NCBI RefSeq assembly: GCF_000384115.1
Contig: NZ_KB913029.1
Span: 4,625,057 to 4,689,056 of the forward strand
Length of the DNA stretch: 64,000 bases
Source of the DNA: Sporichthya polymorpha DSM 43042
GTDB lineage: Bacteria > Actinomycetota > Actinomycetes > Sporichthyales > Sporichthyaceae
Reading direction: 5' to 3'
Part shown: positions 28,131-36,354 of the stretch, one piece after another
Position numbering within the stretch: position 1 is the stretch's first letter
Layout: each line of letters begins with the position of its first letter
Program-made: the position numbers and the translations under genes
Notes under the pieces: generated by a model
Databases searched by the model: none
What the model was told of the DNA's origin: nothing
Seen by the model: the letters and a program-made list of their open reading frames with translations, nothing else

Positions 28131-29044
28131 GTGAGATCCTGACCAACACCACCGCGTCGGCGATCGGGCGCGCGCTGATCGCGGCCCGCCGCGCCGGCGG
28201 GAGCCAGGCGACGGGGCAGGTCCTGACGCTGGTCGTCGTGACGGACGGCGAGGAGCATGCCGAGGCGGTCGAGGCGGCGGCGCGGAGCGCGGCCGAGCAC
28301 CCCGCCCGGATCCTCGTCGCCCGGCGGCGGCCGGACTCGTCCCACGCCCGGCTCGACGCCGAGGTGTGCGGCAGCGGTGAACGTGGCCCGGGCGAACTGG
28401 TCGTGCTGGACCTGCACGGCGAACTGGCCGCGCACGGCGGTTCCGTCGTGCTGCCGCTGCTGGGCCCGGACGCCCCGGTCGTGACCTTCTGGCCCGGCGA
28501 ACCGCCGGACGACCCCGCTGCCGACCCGATCGGCGCCCTGAGCCAGCGGCGCATCACCGACCTCGCGTCGGCCACCGACCCGCGCGCCGCGCTCGCCCGG
28601 CGGGCGCAGACCTACGCCGAGGGCGACACCGACCTGTCCTGGACACGCCTGACCCGCTGGCGCAGCGTCCTCGCCGCCGCCTTCGACCAGCCGCACGCCG
28701 CCGTCGAGAGCGGCGTCGTGGCCGGGGAACCCGACAGCCCGAGCACGGAGCTTCTCGCGCGCTGGCTCGAGCTCCGGCTCGCTGTCCCCGTCGAGCGCCG
28801 GACCTCCGACGGGCCCGGCCTGACCGAGGTTCGCCTGGGCACCCCGGACGGCGAGATCGCGGTCGTGCGCACCGACGGTGCGCTCGCCACGCTGTGCGCC
28901 CCGGGCTGGCCCGAGCGCCCGATCGCGCTCCCCCGCCGCCCGCTCCCCGAGCTCATGGCGGAGGAACTGCGCCGCCTCGACCCGGACGAGATCTTCGCCG
29001 AGTGTCTCGCCGCCGCACCGTCACGCACAGGAGCACCCGCATGA
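28127..29044 (+). CDS. opcA: OpcA, glucose-6-phosphate dehydrogenase assembly protein
   Basis: A 305-residue OpcA-family protein, with [22 protein letters not shown] and [19 protein letters not shown] as characteristic blocks. OpcA supports activity and oligomerisation of Zwf. It starts at GTG 28127, overlapping zwf by four bases, and its own stop overlaps pgl, so the three are likely co-translated. Confidence 0.93.
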   Translation: MSEILTNTTASAIGRALIAARRAGGSQATGQVLTLVVVTDGEEHAEAVEAAARSAAEHPARILVARRRPDSSHARLDAEVCGSGERGPGELVVLDLHGELAAHGGSVVLPLLGPDAPVVTFWPGEPPDDPAADPIGALSQRRITDLASATDPRAALARRAQTYAEGDTDLSWTRLTRWRSVLAAAFDQPHAAVESGVVAGEPDSPSTELLARWLELRLAVPVERRTSDGPGLTEVRLGTPDGEIAVVRTDGALATLCAPGWPERPIALPRRPLPELMAEELRRLDPDEIFAECLAAAPSRTGAPA

Positions 29045-29820
29045 CCGCCACCGTCCTCGTCCACCGCGACCCGCCGACCCTCGCCGCCGCCGTGGCGGCG
29101 CGGCTCGTGACCCGGCTCGTCGACGCGCAGGCGGCGACCGGGCGGGCCTCGGTGGTGCTCACCGGCGGCAGCGTCGGCATCGCGACCCTTGCGGCCCTGG
29201 CGGACATGCCGGCCCGCGACGCGATCGACTGGCGCAACCTCGACATCTGGTGGGGCGACGAGCGCTTCCTGCCACTCGGGCACGCCGACCGCAACGAGAC
29301 CCAGGCGCGCGAGGCCCTGTTGGACAAGGTCGGCGTCGACCCGGCGCGCGTGCACCCGATGCCCGCGAGCGACGGCCCCGACGGCGACGACCCGGAGGCG
29401 GCAGCCGAACGCTACGCGGCGGAACTTCAGGCGGCGGCGCGGCCGGAGGACCACGGCATCGCGCCGAGCTTCGACGTGTGCCTGCTCGGAGTCGGCCCGG
29501 ACGGGCACATCGCCTCGCTGTTCCCCGAGAAGCCGGCGTTGTACGAGGAGGTCCGCTCGGTCGTCGGTGTCCGGGGATCCCCCAAGCCGCCGCCGACGCG
29601 CATCAGCCTGACGATGCCGACGATCCGCGGCGCCAAGGAGGTCTGGTTCGTCGTCGCCGGCGAGGACAAGGCCTCGGCGGTGCACCTCGCGCTCTCCGGC
29701 GCGGGCCCGATCCAGATCCCCGCCGCCGGCGCATCGGGTCGGTCGCGGACCCTCTGGCTGCTCGACCGGGCCGCCGCGTCGAAGCTCCCGCCGGCGCTCG
29801 CGCGCCTGGCATCCCCCTGA
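29041..29820 (+). CDS. pgl: 6-phosphogluconolactonase
   Basis: A 259-residue enzyme with VVLTGGSVGIATLAAL, WWGDERFLPLGHADRN and LLGVGPDGHIASLFP, all hallmarks of 6-phosphogluconolactonase. It hydrolyses the Zwf product. ATGA overlap with opcA. A short stem (TGCCTC/GAGGCA, 29824-29841) follows the stop and separates it from the convergent HEPN gene. Confidence 0.95.
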   Translation: MTATVLVHRDPPTLAAAVAARLVTRLVDAQAATGRASVVLTGGSVGIATLAALADMPARDAIDWRNLDIWWGDERFLPLGHADRNETQAREALLDKVGVDPARVHPMPASDGPDGDDPEAAAERYAAELQAAARPEDHGIAPSFDVCLLGVGPDGHIASLFPEKPALYEEVRSVVGVRGSPKPPPTRISLTMPTIRGAKEVWFVVAGEDKASAVHLALSGAGPIQIPAAGASGRSRTLWLLDRAAASKLPPALARLASP

Positions 29821-29823
29821 CGC

Positions 29824-29841
29824 TGCCTCAGTCCGGAGGCA
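29824..29841. terminator. Short hairpin between pgl and HEPN gene
   Basis: TGCCTC-AGTCCG-GAGGCA forms a six-pair stem just after the pgl stop and seven bases from the stop of the convergent gene. It probably acts as a weak bidirectional terminator. Confidence 0.45.
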
Positions 29842-29848
29842 ACCTGCC

Positions 29849-30271
29849 CTAGACGCAGGCCGCCTGCGGGCACGGGACGTCGAGCATCGCGGCGACGAGG
29901 GCGACGAAGGTCGCGGCGTCGCGCAGAAGATCGTCGGCCTCGCGGGCCGTCACGGCGCGGGTGAGGCCGGCCTCGGCGGCGGCGCGCTTGCCGGCGTTGG
30001 CGGCGAAGAACGCGGCCCACTCCGAGAGCTCCGGCGCGACGACGACGAGCAGCTCCCATGCCGAACGCGGCCGGCGCCGCTTGCCCGTCACCGGCTGGGC
30101 GCGGACCGCGAGGACCGCCGCCGCGCCGCGGAGGGCGGCGAGATGGGCGGCGGCGTAGCGGTCGACGGGACGGGTGGCCACGTTCGCCGCGTTCAGGCAG
30201 TGGCCGGCGGCGTTCAGCAGCTCCTGCGCCCCGGAACGCGGCGCGGCCGGGTGCTCGATGACCAGGCTCAT
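29849..30271 (-). CDS. SAV_6107-family HEPN domain protein
   Basis: A 140-residue all-helical protein. LLNAAGHCLNAANVATRPVD leads into RYAAAHLAALRG, where R38-x4-H43 fits the R-phi-xxx-H motif of HEPN RNases. The C-terminal SAWELLVVVAPELSEWAAFFAANAG block is typical of the SAV_6107-type family in actinobacteria. ATG 30271 follows GAGGAG at ideal spacing. A perfect LexA box lies about 146 bp upstream. RNase or toxin activity is inferred from the motif only, and no partner antitoxin gene is adjacent. Confidence 0.8.
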   Translation of the reverse strand: MSLVIEHPAAPRSGAQELLNAAGHCLNAANVATRPVDRYAAAHLAALRGAAAVLAVRAQPVTGKRRRPRSAWELLVVVAPELSEWAAFFAANAGKRAAAEAGLTRAVTAREADDLLRDAATFVALVAAMLDVPCPQAACV

Positions 30272-30650
30272 GTCGACTCCTCGTTCTCCCGTGCGGCCCC
30301 GGGCGAACGACCGGGGCCGGGCTCTCCCACCGGGCCGGGCGGGCGGGGGTCGAGGCCGGCCGCCCGGCCGGTGAGTGGTGTCGAACCGGCCCGAGCGACC
30401 GCGGGGGGTCAGTCGCTCGAACATCTGTTCGACACGGAGAACAGTACCCCCCACCCCCGACAATCTGGCAAGCACCCATTCCCCCGGCGCGCCGCCGCCC
30501 GAAAAATTTGTCCGGTTCGTCCGGTAAACCGATCTGCGCCCCCCGGCGTCTCCTGTGCAGTTCCACACCGCACGGCCATACCGAGTTGCCCCAACACCGA
30601 GTTGCCCACCCGAGTAGCCGAAGAACTGCCCGACACCCCAGGGGGAAGAG
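30272..30650. other. 379-bp noncoding region between HEPN and AMIN-like genes
   Basis: No credible reading frame is present. It holds a LexA-type box (30417-30432), a GAGCGAC/GTCGCTC hairpin adjacent to it (30393-30418), several GGCCGG-type stems nearer the HEPN gene, and a minus-strand TTGCCA, 19-base gap, TACTGT promoter candidate upstream of the LexA box. The right end carries the GGGGGAAGAG ribosome binding site of the AMIN-like gene and a duplicated CCGAGTTGCCC (30579-30609). Confidence 0.7.
30417..30432. promoter_or_regulatory. LexA (SOS) box
   Basis: TCGAACATCTGTTCGA is a perfect 6-4-6 palindrome that matches the mycobacterial/actinobacterial LexA consensus TCGAAC-N4-GTTCGA. On the minus strand it falls just downstream of a TACTGT -10-like hexamer, facing the HEPN gene, so LexA would block that promoter until DNA damage. 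Control of the divergent AMIN-like gene, 219 bp away, is less likely. Confidence 0.8.
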
Positions 30651-31151
30651 ATGTTCCAGCTCCGCAACCGCAAGACCGCCGTCGCCGCCCTCGCCGCGAC
30701 CGCACTCGCCGGCACCGGCCTGGTCGGCGTCGTCGCGTCCGCCGACGCGGCCGCGAAGACCGCCACGGTTCAGAACCTGCGCACCGGCGCGCACAGCACC
30801 TTCGACCGCGTGGTCATCGACTACACGGGCAAGAAGCCGACCGTGAAGCTCTCCCTCGTCAACAGCCTCTACAGCTGCGGCAAGGGCGACAAGCTGACGA
30901 TCCCCGGCGACAAGATCCTCAAGATCGACCTGACGCCGGCTCAGGCCCACAACGACAAGGGCAAGAGCACGTACTCCGGCCCGGGCCGTCTGTCGACCGC
31001 CAACTACAACCTGTCGACCCTCAAGGGCGTCCGGATGGCGTGCGACTTCGAGGGCCACGTGACGTTCGGCGTCGGCGTCAAGAACCTCAAGAGCTACAGC
31101 GTGAGCCACCTGACGAACCCGAAGCGGGTCGTCGTGGACCTCAAGCGCTGA
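30651..31151 (+). CDS. Secreted AMIN-like domain protein
   Basis: A 166-residue exported protein: basic N-terminus, hydrophobic segment to about residue 30 and an ASADA-type cleavage region, with no lipobox Cys. The mature part has FDRVVIDYTGKKPTVKLS and NPKRVVVDLKR, features of the actinobacterial AMIN-like family, a beta-rich envelope domain. Two cysteines (YSCGK, MACDF) could form a disulfide. A strong GGGGGAAGAG site precedes ATG. Function unknown. Confidence 0.75.
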   Translation: MFQLRNRKTAVAALAATALAGTGLVGVVASADAAAKTATVQNLRTGAHSTFDRVVIDYTGKKPTVKLSLVNSLYSCGKGDKLTIPGDKILKIDLTPAQAHNDKGKSTYSGPGRLSTANYNLSTLKGVRMACDFEGHVTFGVGVKNLKSYSVSHLTNPKRVVVDLKR

Positions 31152-31201
31152 CGCTCAGTCAGATCATCGTTCCGGCGGGAGATCGCAGCAAAGCAGACAG
31201 G

Positions 31202-32086
31202 TCAACGCATCCGGCCGGTCGCCCGCGGGCGGCCGGCCGGGTTCGTTCCGAACCGCTTCTGCACGAGCTGGTTGGCCGCGGCCAGACCCTTGGCGAACGG
31301 GGTCGGCGCGAGGCGTTTGAACGCGTACAGCAGCCGGGTCTCGACGTGCGGCAGCAGCAGGAACTTCCGCCGGTCCACGGCCCGTAACACCTTGCGCGCG
31401 ACGTCGTCGGCGGTCAGCTTCGGACCGGGGAACAGCTCTCCCGCGATGGCCTGACGCGCCATCACCTCGAAGGCCGGGTCGGTCGTCCGCATCGTGTCGG
31501 CGAGGTTGGTCGCGAAGAAGCTCGGGCACACCACGGTGGTCCGGATGCCCAGCGGCTCCAGCTCGCAGCGCATCGTCTCCGACAGCGAGATGACGCCGGC
31601 CTTGGTGACGTTGTAGGACGCCATGTTGCCGAGGTTCATCAGCCCGGCGAGCGAGGCGATGTTGACGACGTGCCCGGCCCCCTGGGCCTCGAACATGGGC
31701 ACGAACGTCCGGACTCCGCGGATCACGCCCTTGAGGTTGATGTCGAGGATCCAGTCCCAGTCGGCCATCGGGATGTCGGAGATCGGGCCGGCGGCGGCCA
31801 CGCCCGCGTTGTTCACGAGGACGTCGAGGCCGCCCCAGTGCTGCGCGCACCACTCCCGCGCGGCGTCCCACGCGGCGTCGTCCCGGACGTCGAGGGCGAG
31901 GAACGCGACCCGGTCCGGGTTCCCACCGCGTTCGCGCAGGCGCTCGGCCAGTTCCAGCCGAGCCAGTTCGCCCGCCGCCGGGTCACGGTCGGTGAGCAGC
32001 ACACGCGCACCGTCGTCGGCCGCTGCGCGCGCGAGGGCGCGACCGAGCCCGGACGCCGCTCCGGTGATCAGGATCCGCCGGTCCAT
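31202..32086 (-). CDS. Short-chain dehydrogenase/reductase
   Basis: A 294-residue SDR. NAD(P)-binding TGAASGLGRALARA, structural NNAG, catalytic Ser region VNIASLAG and Tyr-Lys ASYNVTKAG are present. The C-terminal extension after residue 240 (LLLPHVETRLLYAFKRLAP) resembles SDRs acting on lipid or fatty-acyl substrates. ATG 32086 follows GGGAGGAA. Its promoter contains a palindrome suited to a TetR-type repressor. Confidence 0.88.
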   Translation of the reverse strand: MDRRILITGAASGLGRALARAAADDGARVLLTDRDPAAGELARLELAERLRERGGNPDRVAFLALDVRDDAAWDAAREWCAQHWGGLDVLVNNAGVAAAGPISDIPMADWDWILDINLKGVIRGVRTFVPMFEAQGAGHVVNIASLAGLMNLGNMASYNVTKAGVISLSETMRCELEPLGIRTTVVCPSFFATNLADTMRTTDPAFEVMARQAIAGELFPGPKLTADDVARKVLRAVDRRKFLLLPHVETRLLYAFKRLAPTPFAKGLAAANQLVQKRFGTNPAGRPRATGRMR

Positions 32087-32120
32087 GCGCTGTTCCTCCC
32101 TGGGACGTCCGTCGACCTCC

Positions 32121-32149
32121 ACGCTACGGCACAACTTACTCAGAGTAAA
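32121..32149. promoter_or_regulatory. Palindrome TTACTC-A-GAGTAA over the SDR promoter
   Basis: A 13-bp perfect palindrome (32136-32148) overlaps a candidate minus-strand -35 (TTTACT), which is 17 bases from a TAGCGT -10 (32121-32126). TTACT-centred palindromes of this form are typical operators for TetR-family regulators of lipid metabolism. It also lies upstream of the divergent arsC-like gene. No TetR gene occurs nearby, so the regulator must be elsewhere. Confidence 0.6.
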
Positions 32150-32195
32150 TAACACTGCCGGAGCCGCCGCGGACCGTTGCAATAGGTTCGGCCGC

Positions 32196-32567
32196 ATGGA
32201 GATCTGGCTCAACCCGGCATGCTCGAAGTGCCGTACCGCGGTCGCGGACCTGGACGCCGCGGGCGTTCCCTACACCGTCCGCCGGTACCTGGACGACCCG
32301 CCGACCGCCGCCGAGATCCGCGACGTCCTCGACCGGCTCGGCCTCGAGCCGTGGGACATCGCGCGGACCGGTGAGGCCGTGGCCGGCGAGATCGGGCTGA
32401 AGTCCTGGCCGAAGGACGCGGAGAACCGCGAGCGTTGGATCGAGGCGCTGGCCGCTCACCCCAAGCTGATCCAGCGTCCGATCCTCACCGCCGCCGACGG
32501 CAGCGCGGTGGTCGGCCGCTCGCCGGAGGCGGTGCAGGCCGCGATCGAGGCCGAGCGGAAGGGCTGA
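32196..32567 (+). CDS. ArsC/Spx-family thioredoxin-fold protein
   Basis: A 123-residue thioredoxin-fold protein with ACSKCRTAV (CxxC) at residues 9-12 and the ArsC-family block HPKLIQRPILTAADGSAVVGRSPE, which carries the conserved Arg. It may be a glutaredoxin-type arsenate reductase or a related thiol protein; with no arsenic genes nearby, arsenate specificity is uncertain. TAGGTT seven bases before ATG suggests a leaderless message. Confidence 0.85.
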   Translation: MEIWLNPACSKCRTAVADLDAAGVPYTVRRYLDDPPTAAEIRDVLDRLGLEPWDIARTGEAVAGEIGLKSWPKDAENRERWIEALAAHPKLIQRPILTAADGSAVVGRSPEAVQAAIEAERKG

Positions 32568-32570
32568 GCG

Positions 32571-33176
32571 GTGCGCTTCACCGGGCCCGACGCCCGCGCG
32601 GCGGCCGAGGGCCGGATCAGCGTGCAGTTCCGCCGCTGGGCCGCCCCTCGCGTCATCGCGGGCCGGACCTACCGCACCAACGCCGGCCGGATCGACGTGA
32701 CGTCGGTGCGCGAGATCGACCCGGCGAAGCTGACGAAGGCCGACGCCCGCCGCGCGGGCCGCCCGAGCCCCGAGCAGCTGCTCTCCGAGCTGCCCGGCGA
32801 CCCGGCGCACCCGCTGTGGCGGGTCGAGTTCACCCTCGCGACCGACCCGGACCCGCGCGCCGCGCTCGCCGCCGACGACGCGCTCGACGACGCCGCTGTC
32901 GCGGAGATCACACGACGCCTCGACCGCCTAGACGCGGCGAGCTCGCACGGCGCCTGGACCCGGCAGTACCTGCGGACGATCGCGGAGCAGCCCGGCGTGC
33001 GCGCGCCGGACCTCGCGGCGTCCTACGGTCGGGAGACCCAGCCGTTCAAGATCGACGTCCGCAAGCTGAAGAACCTCGGGCTCACCCACAGCCTCGCCGT
33101 CGGCTACGAGCTCTCCCCGCGCGGGCGCGCCTACCTCGAACGCACGGGCAGCCCCGAGCCCCGCCGCCGGTCGTGA
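32571..33176 (+). CDS. ASCH-like domain protein with C-terminal winged-helix-like region
   Basis: A 201-residue protein. The N-terminal 50 residues (GRISVQFRRWAAPRVIAG, then YRTNAGRIDVTSVREID) look like an ASCH/PUA-like RNA-binding fold. The C-terminal part (TIAEQPGVRAPDLAASYG, then DVRKLKNLGLTHSL) resembles a winged helix. It begins three bases after the arsC-like stop and overlaps the next gene (GTGA). The function is unknown; nucleic-acid or nucleoside binding is an inference from the fold. Confidence 0.72.
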   Translation: MRFTGPDARAAAEGRISVQFRRWAAPRVIAGRTYRTNAGRIDVTSVREIDPAKLTKADARRAGRPSPEQLLSELPGDPAHPLWRVEFTLATDPDPRAALAADDALDDAAVAEITRRLDRLDAASSHGAWTRQYLRTIAEQPGVRAPDLAASYGRETQPFKIDVRKLKNLGLTHSLAVGYELSPRGRAYLERTGSPEPRRRS

Positions 33177-34729
33177 ACTCCCGCTGCGACGTCGCGGTCG
33201 TCGGCGCCGGCCACAACGCACTGGTCGCGGCCTGCTACCTCGCGGGCGCCGGTCTCGAGGTCGAGGTCCTCGAGCGCGACACCGTCGTCGGCGGCGCGGT
33301 CTCCACCGTCGAGCGCTTCCCGGGTCATCGCGTGGATCGCGGCTCCAGCTTGCACGTGATGGTCCGTCATACCGGAATCGTCGAGGAGCTCGGGCTCGGT
33401 GAGTGCGGTCTGCGGTACCTCGACGCCGACCCGTGGGCGTACGCGCCGGGGCCGGACCCGGGCTCCCCCGGCCTGGTGTTCGCGACCGACCTCGACCGCA
33501 CCTGCGACTCCATCGCCGCGGCCTGCGGACCCGCCGACGCCGCGGCGTACCGCGCGCTGATCGCCGACTTCACCCCCGCGTGCCGGCGCATCCTCGACGT
33601 CCTCGCCGGGCCGCCGACCCCGGGCCGGATCGCCCGCAAGGTCGCCACGCTCGGCCGCGCACGCGGCGGTGGTGAGACCTCCCGGTGGTTCCTGCAGCCG
33701 GCCGACCACCTGCTCGACGCCACCTTCCGAAGCGAACGCCTGAAGGCGGCCCTGGCCTGGCTCGCGGCGCAGTCCGGCCCGCCGCCGCACGAGCCGGGCA
33801 CGGTCGGGCACCTGTCCTGGATCGCCCTGATGCACCTGCGTGCCCCCGGGCGGCCGGTGGGCGGGTCCGGAGAGCTCTCGCGGACCCTCGCCGAGCGCCT
33901 GACCCGCTCGGGCGGCCGGCTCCACCTCGGGGACGCGGCAACGGCGGTCACCGTGTCCGCGGGGCGGGTCACCGGCGTGCGGACCGCGAGCGGACGCACC
34001 GTCAGTGCGCGGGCGGTCCTGTCCGGCGCCCACGTCCTGGAGACGCTGGACCTGCTCGCCGCCGCCGGTGTCGAGCCGCCCGGGGTGCGACCGCGGATCC
34101 GGGTCGGCGACGGCATCGGCGTGGCCGTCCGGCTCGCGACCTCGGCGTTGCCGGCCTACGCCGGGGCCTCGGCCGACGCCGGGCACGGCATGCAACTGCT
34201 CGTCACCGACCGCGCCGAGCTGCGCGCGGCCTACGCCGACTATCTCGCCGCCCGGCCTCCGGCGCGGCCGGCGGTGCTCGCCCTGACCCCGACCGTGCAG
34301 GACCCGTCACTCGCTCCGCCCGGCCGCCACACCGTCACGCTGTGGGCGCAGTGGCACCGTTACGACCTCGCCGGACCCGGGTGGGACGAGGTGCGCACGG
34401 CGACCGGCGAGGCGGCGATCGCGCGCGTCGAGGCCTTCTCCCCCGGGTTCGCTGCGGGCGTCGTCGACACCCACGTCCAGACCCCGCTCGACCTCGAACG
34501 CGAGCTCGGTCTGCGTCGAGGCAACGTCATGCACGTCGAGATGGCACTCGATGCGATGTTCGCCCTCCGTCCGGTCCCCGAGCTCTCGGGTTACCGTGGG
34601 CCCCTGCCCGGCCTCTACCTCACCGGCGCCTCGACCCATCCCGGCGGCGGTGTGTTCGGAGCCTCGGGCCGCAGTGCGGCGAAGGTCCTGCTCCGCGACC
34701 TGAAGCGCGCACGAAGATTCCCGAAGTAG
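33173..34729 (+). CDS. FAD-dependent oxidoreductase, phytoene dehydrogenase-related (PYROXD2-like)
   Basis: A 518-residue flavoprotein. The Rossmann motif is VAVVGAGHNALVAACYLA, followed by ERDTVVGGAVSTVERFPGH; the C-terminal FAD block is LYLTGASTHPGGGVFGASG. It resembles the PYROXD2/retinol saturase branch rather than CrtI itself. Proximity to the carotenoid block downstream leaves a role in pigment metabolism possible but unproved. GTG 33173 overlaps the ASCH-like gene stop. Confidence 0.82.
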   Translation: MNSRCDVAVVGAGHNALVAACYLAGAGLEVEVLERDTVVGGAVSTVERFPGHRVDRGSSLHVMVRHTGIVEELGLGECGLRYLDADPWAYAPGPDPGSPGLVFATDLDRTCDSIAAACGPADAAAYRALIADFTPACRRILDVLAGPPTPGRIARKVATLGRARGGGETSRWFLQPADHLLDATFRSERLKAALAWLAAQSGPPPHEPGTVGHLSWIALMHLRAPGRPVGGSGELSRTLAERLTRSGGRLHLGDAATAVTVSAGRVTGVRTASGRTVSARAVLSGAHVLETLDLLAAAGVEPPGVRPRIRVGDGIGVAVRLATSALPAYAGASADAGHGMQLLVTDRAELRAAYADYLAARPPARPAVLALTPTVQDPSLAPPGRHTVTLWAQWHRYDLAGPGWDEVRTATGEAAIARVEAFSPGFAAGVVDTHVQTPLDLERELGLRRGNVMHVEMALDAMFALRPVPELSGYRGPLPGLYLTGASTHPGGGVFGASGRSAAKVLLRDLKRARRFPK

Positions 34730-34769
34730 GCTGCGCACGCGCCGTCCGCGCGGAGAAGGGGAGAACGTC

Positions 34770-35522
34770 GTGACCTACGTCGACAGCTACGCACCCGGCA
34801 TCCCGTGCTGGGTGGACGTCGCCTGCCACGACGCCGCGGCCGGCAAGGAGTTCTACTCCGAGCTCTTCGGCTGGAGTTCGGTGGACGACGAGGACGGCTT
34901 CGCCACGTTCCTCCTCGACGGCCGTCCCGTGGCGGGTCTCGGTCCGTGCCAGAAGGGCACCCGGCCGAGCTGGAACGTCTACATCACGGTCAAGGACGTC
35001 GACGCGTCCGTCGCGACCGTCAAGGCCAACGGCGGCACGCTCATCGCCGGGCCCGGGGACATCCTCAACCTGGGCCGCGGCGCCGCGTGCGCCGACCCGC
35101 AGGGTGGCGTGCTCACGCTCTGGCAGGCCCGCGACCACATCGGCGCGCGCATCACGCGCGTTCCGGGCACCTGGTACTGGTCGGACCTCGTGACGCCGGA
35201 CATCCCGCGCGCCGCCGCGTTCTACACCGCGGTGTTCGGCTGGTCGGTCCGCGGCGCGGACCCGTCGGGCTCGACCGGCGCGGTCGCGATGCTCGGGCAG
35301 CAGGGCGTGGCCGGCTTCTCGCCACTCCCGGCCGGCTCGGCCCCGGGTCCGTACTGGTCGGTGACGTTCCAGGTCGCGGACGTGGACGCCACCGCGGAGA
35401 AGGCCACCAAGCTCGGTGCCTCCGTCGCGGTCGCCCCGATGGACGTCCCCAACGTCGGGCGCTTCGCGGCCATCGCCGCGCCCGGTCGGGAGACGTTCTC
35501 GATCCTGCGGCCCCTGGCCTGA
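34770..35522 (+). CDS. VOC family protein, two glyoxalase-like domains
   Basis: A 250-residue tandem VOC protein: domain 1 about residues 8-120 (CWVDVACHDAAAGKEFYSEL) and domain 2 about 132-248 (YWSDLVTPDIPRAAAFYTAV). It resembles the mycobacterial CFP30B type. The family includes glyoxalases, dioxygenases and resistance proteins; the substrate cannot be inferred. The GTG start follows GAGAAGGGGAG. Confidence 0.85.
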   Translation: MTYVDSYAPGIPCWVDVACHDAAAGKEFYSELFGWSSVDDEDGFATFLLDGRPVAGLGPCQKGTRPSWNVYITVKDVDASVATVKANGGTLIAGPGDILNLGRGAACADPQGGVLTLWQARDHIGARITRVPGTWYWSDLVTPDIPRAAAFYTAVFGWSVRGADPSGSTGAVAMLGQQGVAGFSPLPAGSAPGPYWSVTFQVADVDATAEKATKLGASVAVAPMDVPNVGRFAAIAAPGRETFSILRPLA

Positions 35523-35532
35523 GCGTCGACCG

Positions 35533-36354
35533 TTGCCCGCGCTCGAGACCGCGCGGCGCCCGGACCGGCACCTCGCGGGGGTCCGGCTCGCCTGGGCGCT
35601 GCTCGCGGCGGCCGTCGCCTGTCAGATCGCGTACCCGCTCGTCGCGGGCACCACGCGTGACCGGCTGACGGTCGCCACCGTCACGGTGACCTTCGCCGTC
35701 GTCGTGACCCACCTGGCGGTTCGGTCCGGGGCCGGCGTCGCGCTGCGGACGTTCGGGCTGGTGTGCGTCGCCTCGGCCGCCGTCGAGGCCGTCGGCGTGC
35801 ACACGGGCTTCCCGTTCGGCGAGTACGCCTACGGGGACGGGCTCGGCGCGGAGCTGGCCGGCGTCCCGCTCGTCATCCCGATGGCCTGGTCGATGACGGC
35901 CTACCCGGCGCTGCTCGTGGCGCGTCGGCTGACCCGGGACCGCGGGGCGGTGGCGACCGCGCTCGTCGGCGGCTGGGCCCTCGCGAGCTGGGACCTGTTC
36001 CTCGACCCGCAGATGGTCGAGGAGGGGTACTGGGTCTGGGCCGACCCGACCCCCGCCCTGCCCGGTTCCCCCGACGTCCCGCTGACGAACTACGCGGGCT
36101 GGATCGTCGTCTCGGTGGCACTGATGGCGCTGCTCGACCGGACGGTGCCGCGCGCGTCCGGCGCCTCCGACCCCGGCGACCTCCTGCCCGCGGTCCTCTA
36201 CCTGTGGACCTACGCGGCCCAGGTCCTCGGCAATCTCGCGTTCTTCGACCGCCCCGCGGTCGGGCTCCTCGGCGGCGTCGCGATGGGGGCCGTGGCTCTC
36301 CCCTTCGCCCTCTCCCGGTTCGGCGTTGCCTGGTTCGGCCGGGCACGTCCGTGA
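35533..36354 (+). CDS. CruF-like carotenoid 1,2-hydratase (DUF422 membrane protein)
   Basis: A membrane protein of about 273 residues with seven or eight hydrophobic segments. Characteristic blocks are GFPFGEYAYGDGLGAELAGVP and SWDLFLDPQMVEEGYWVW, shared with CruF-type carotenoid hydratases, which add water at the psi end of monocyclic carotenoids. The start is uncertain; TTG 35533 is used because it lies just after the VOC stop. Its end overlaps the glycosyltransferase gene by GTGA, an arrangement that recalls cruF-cruG. Confidence 0.82.
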   Translation: MPALETARRPDRHLAGVRLAWALLAAAVACQIAYPLVAGTTRDRLTVATVTVTFAVVVTHLAVRSGAGVALRTFGLVCVASAAVEAVGVHTGFPFGEYAYGDGLGAELAGVPLVIPMAWSMTAYPALLVARRLTRDRGAVATALVGGWALASWDLFLDPQMVEEGYWVWADPTPALPGSPDVPLTNYAGWIVVSVALMALLDRTVPRASGASDPGDLLPAVLYLWTYAAQVLGNLAFFDRPAVGLLGGVAMGAVALPFALSRFGVAWFGRARP

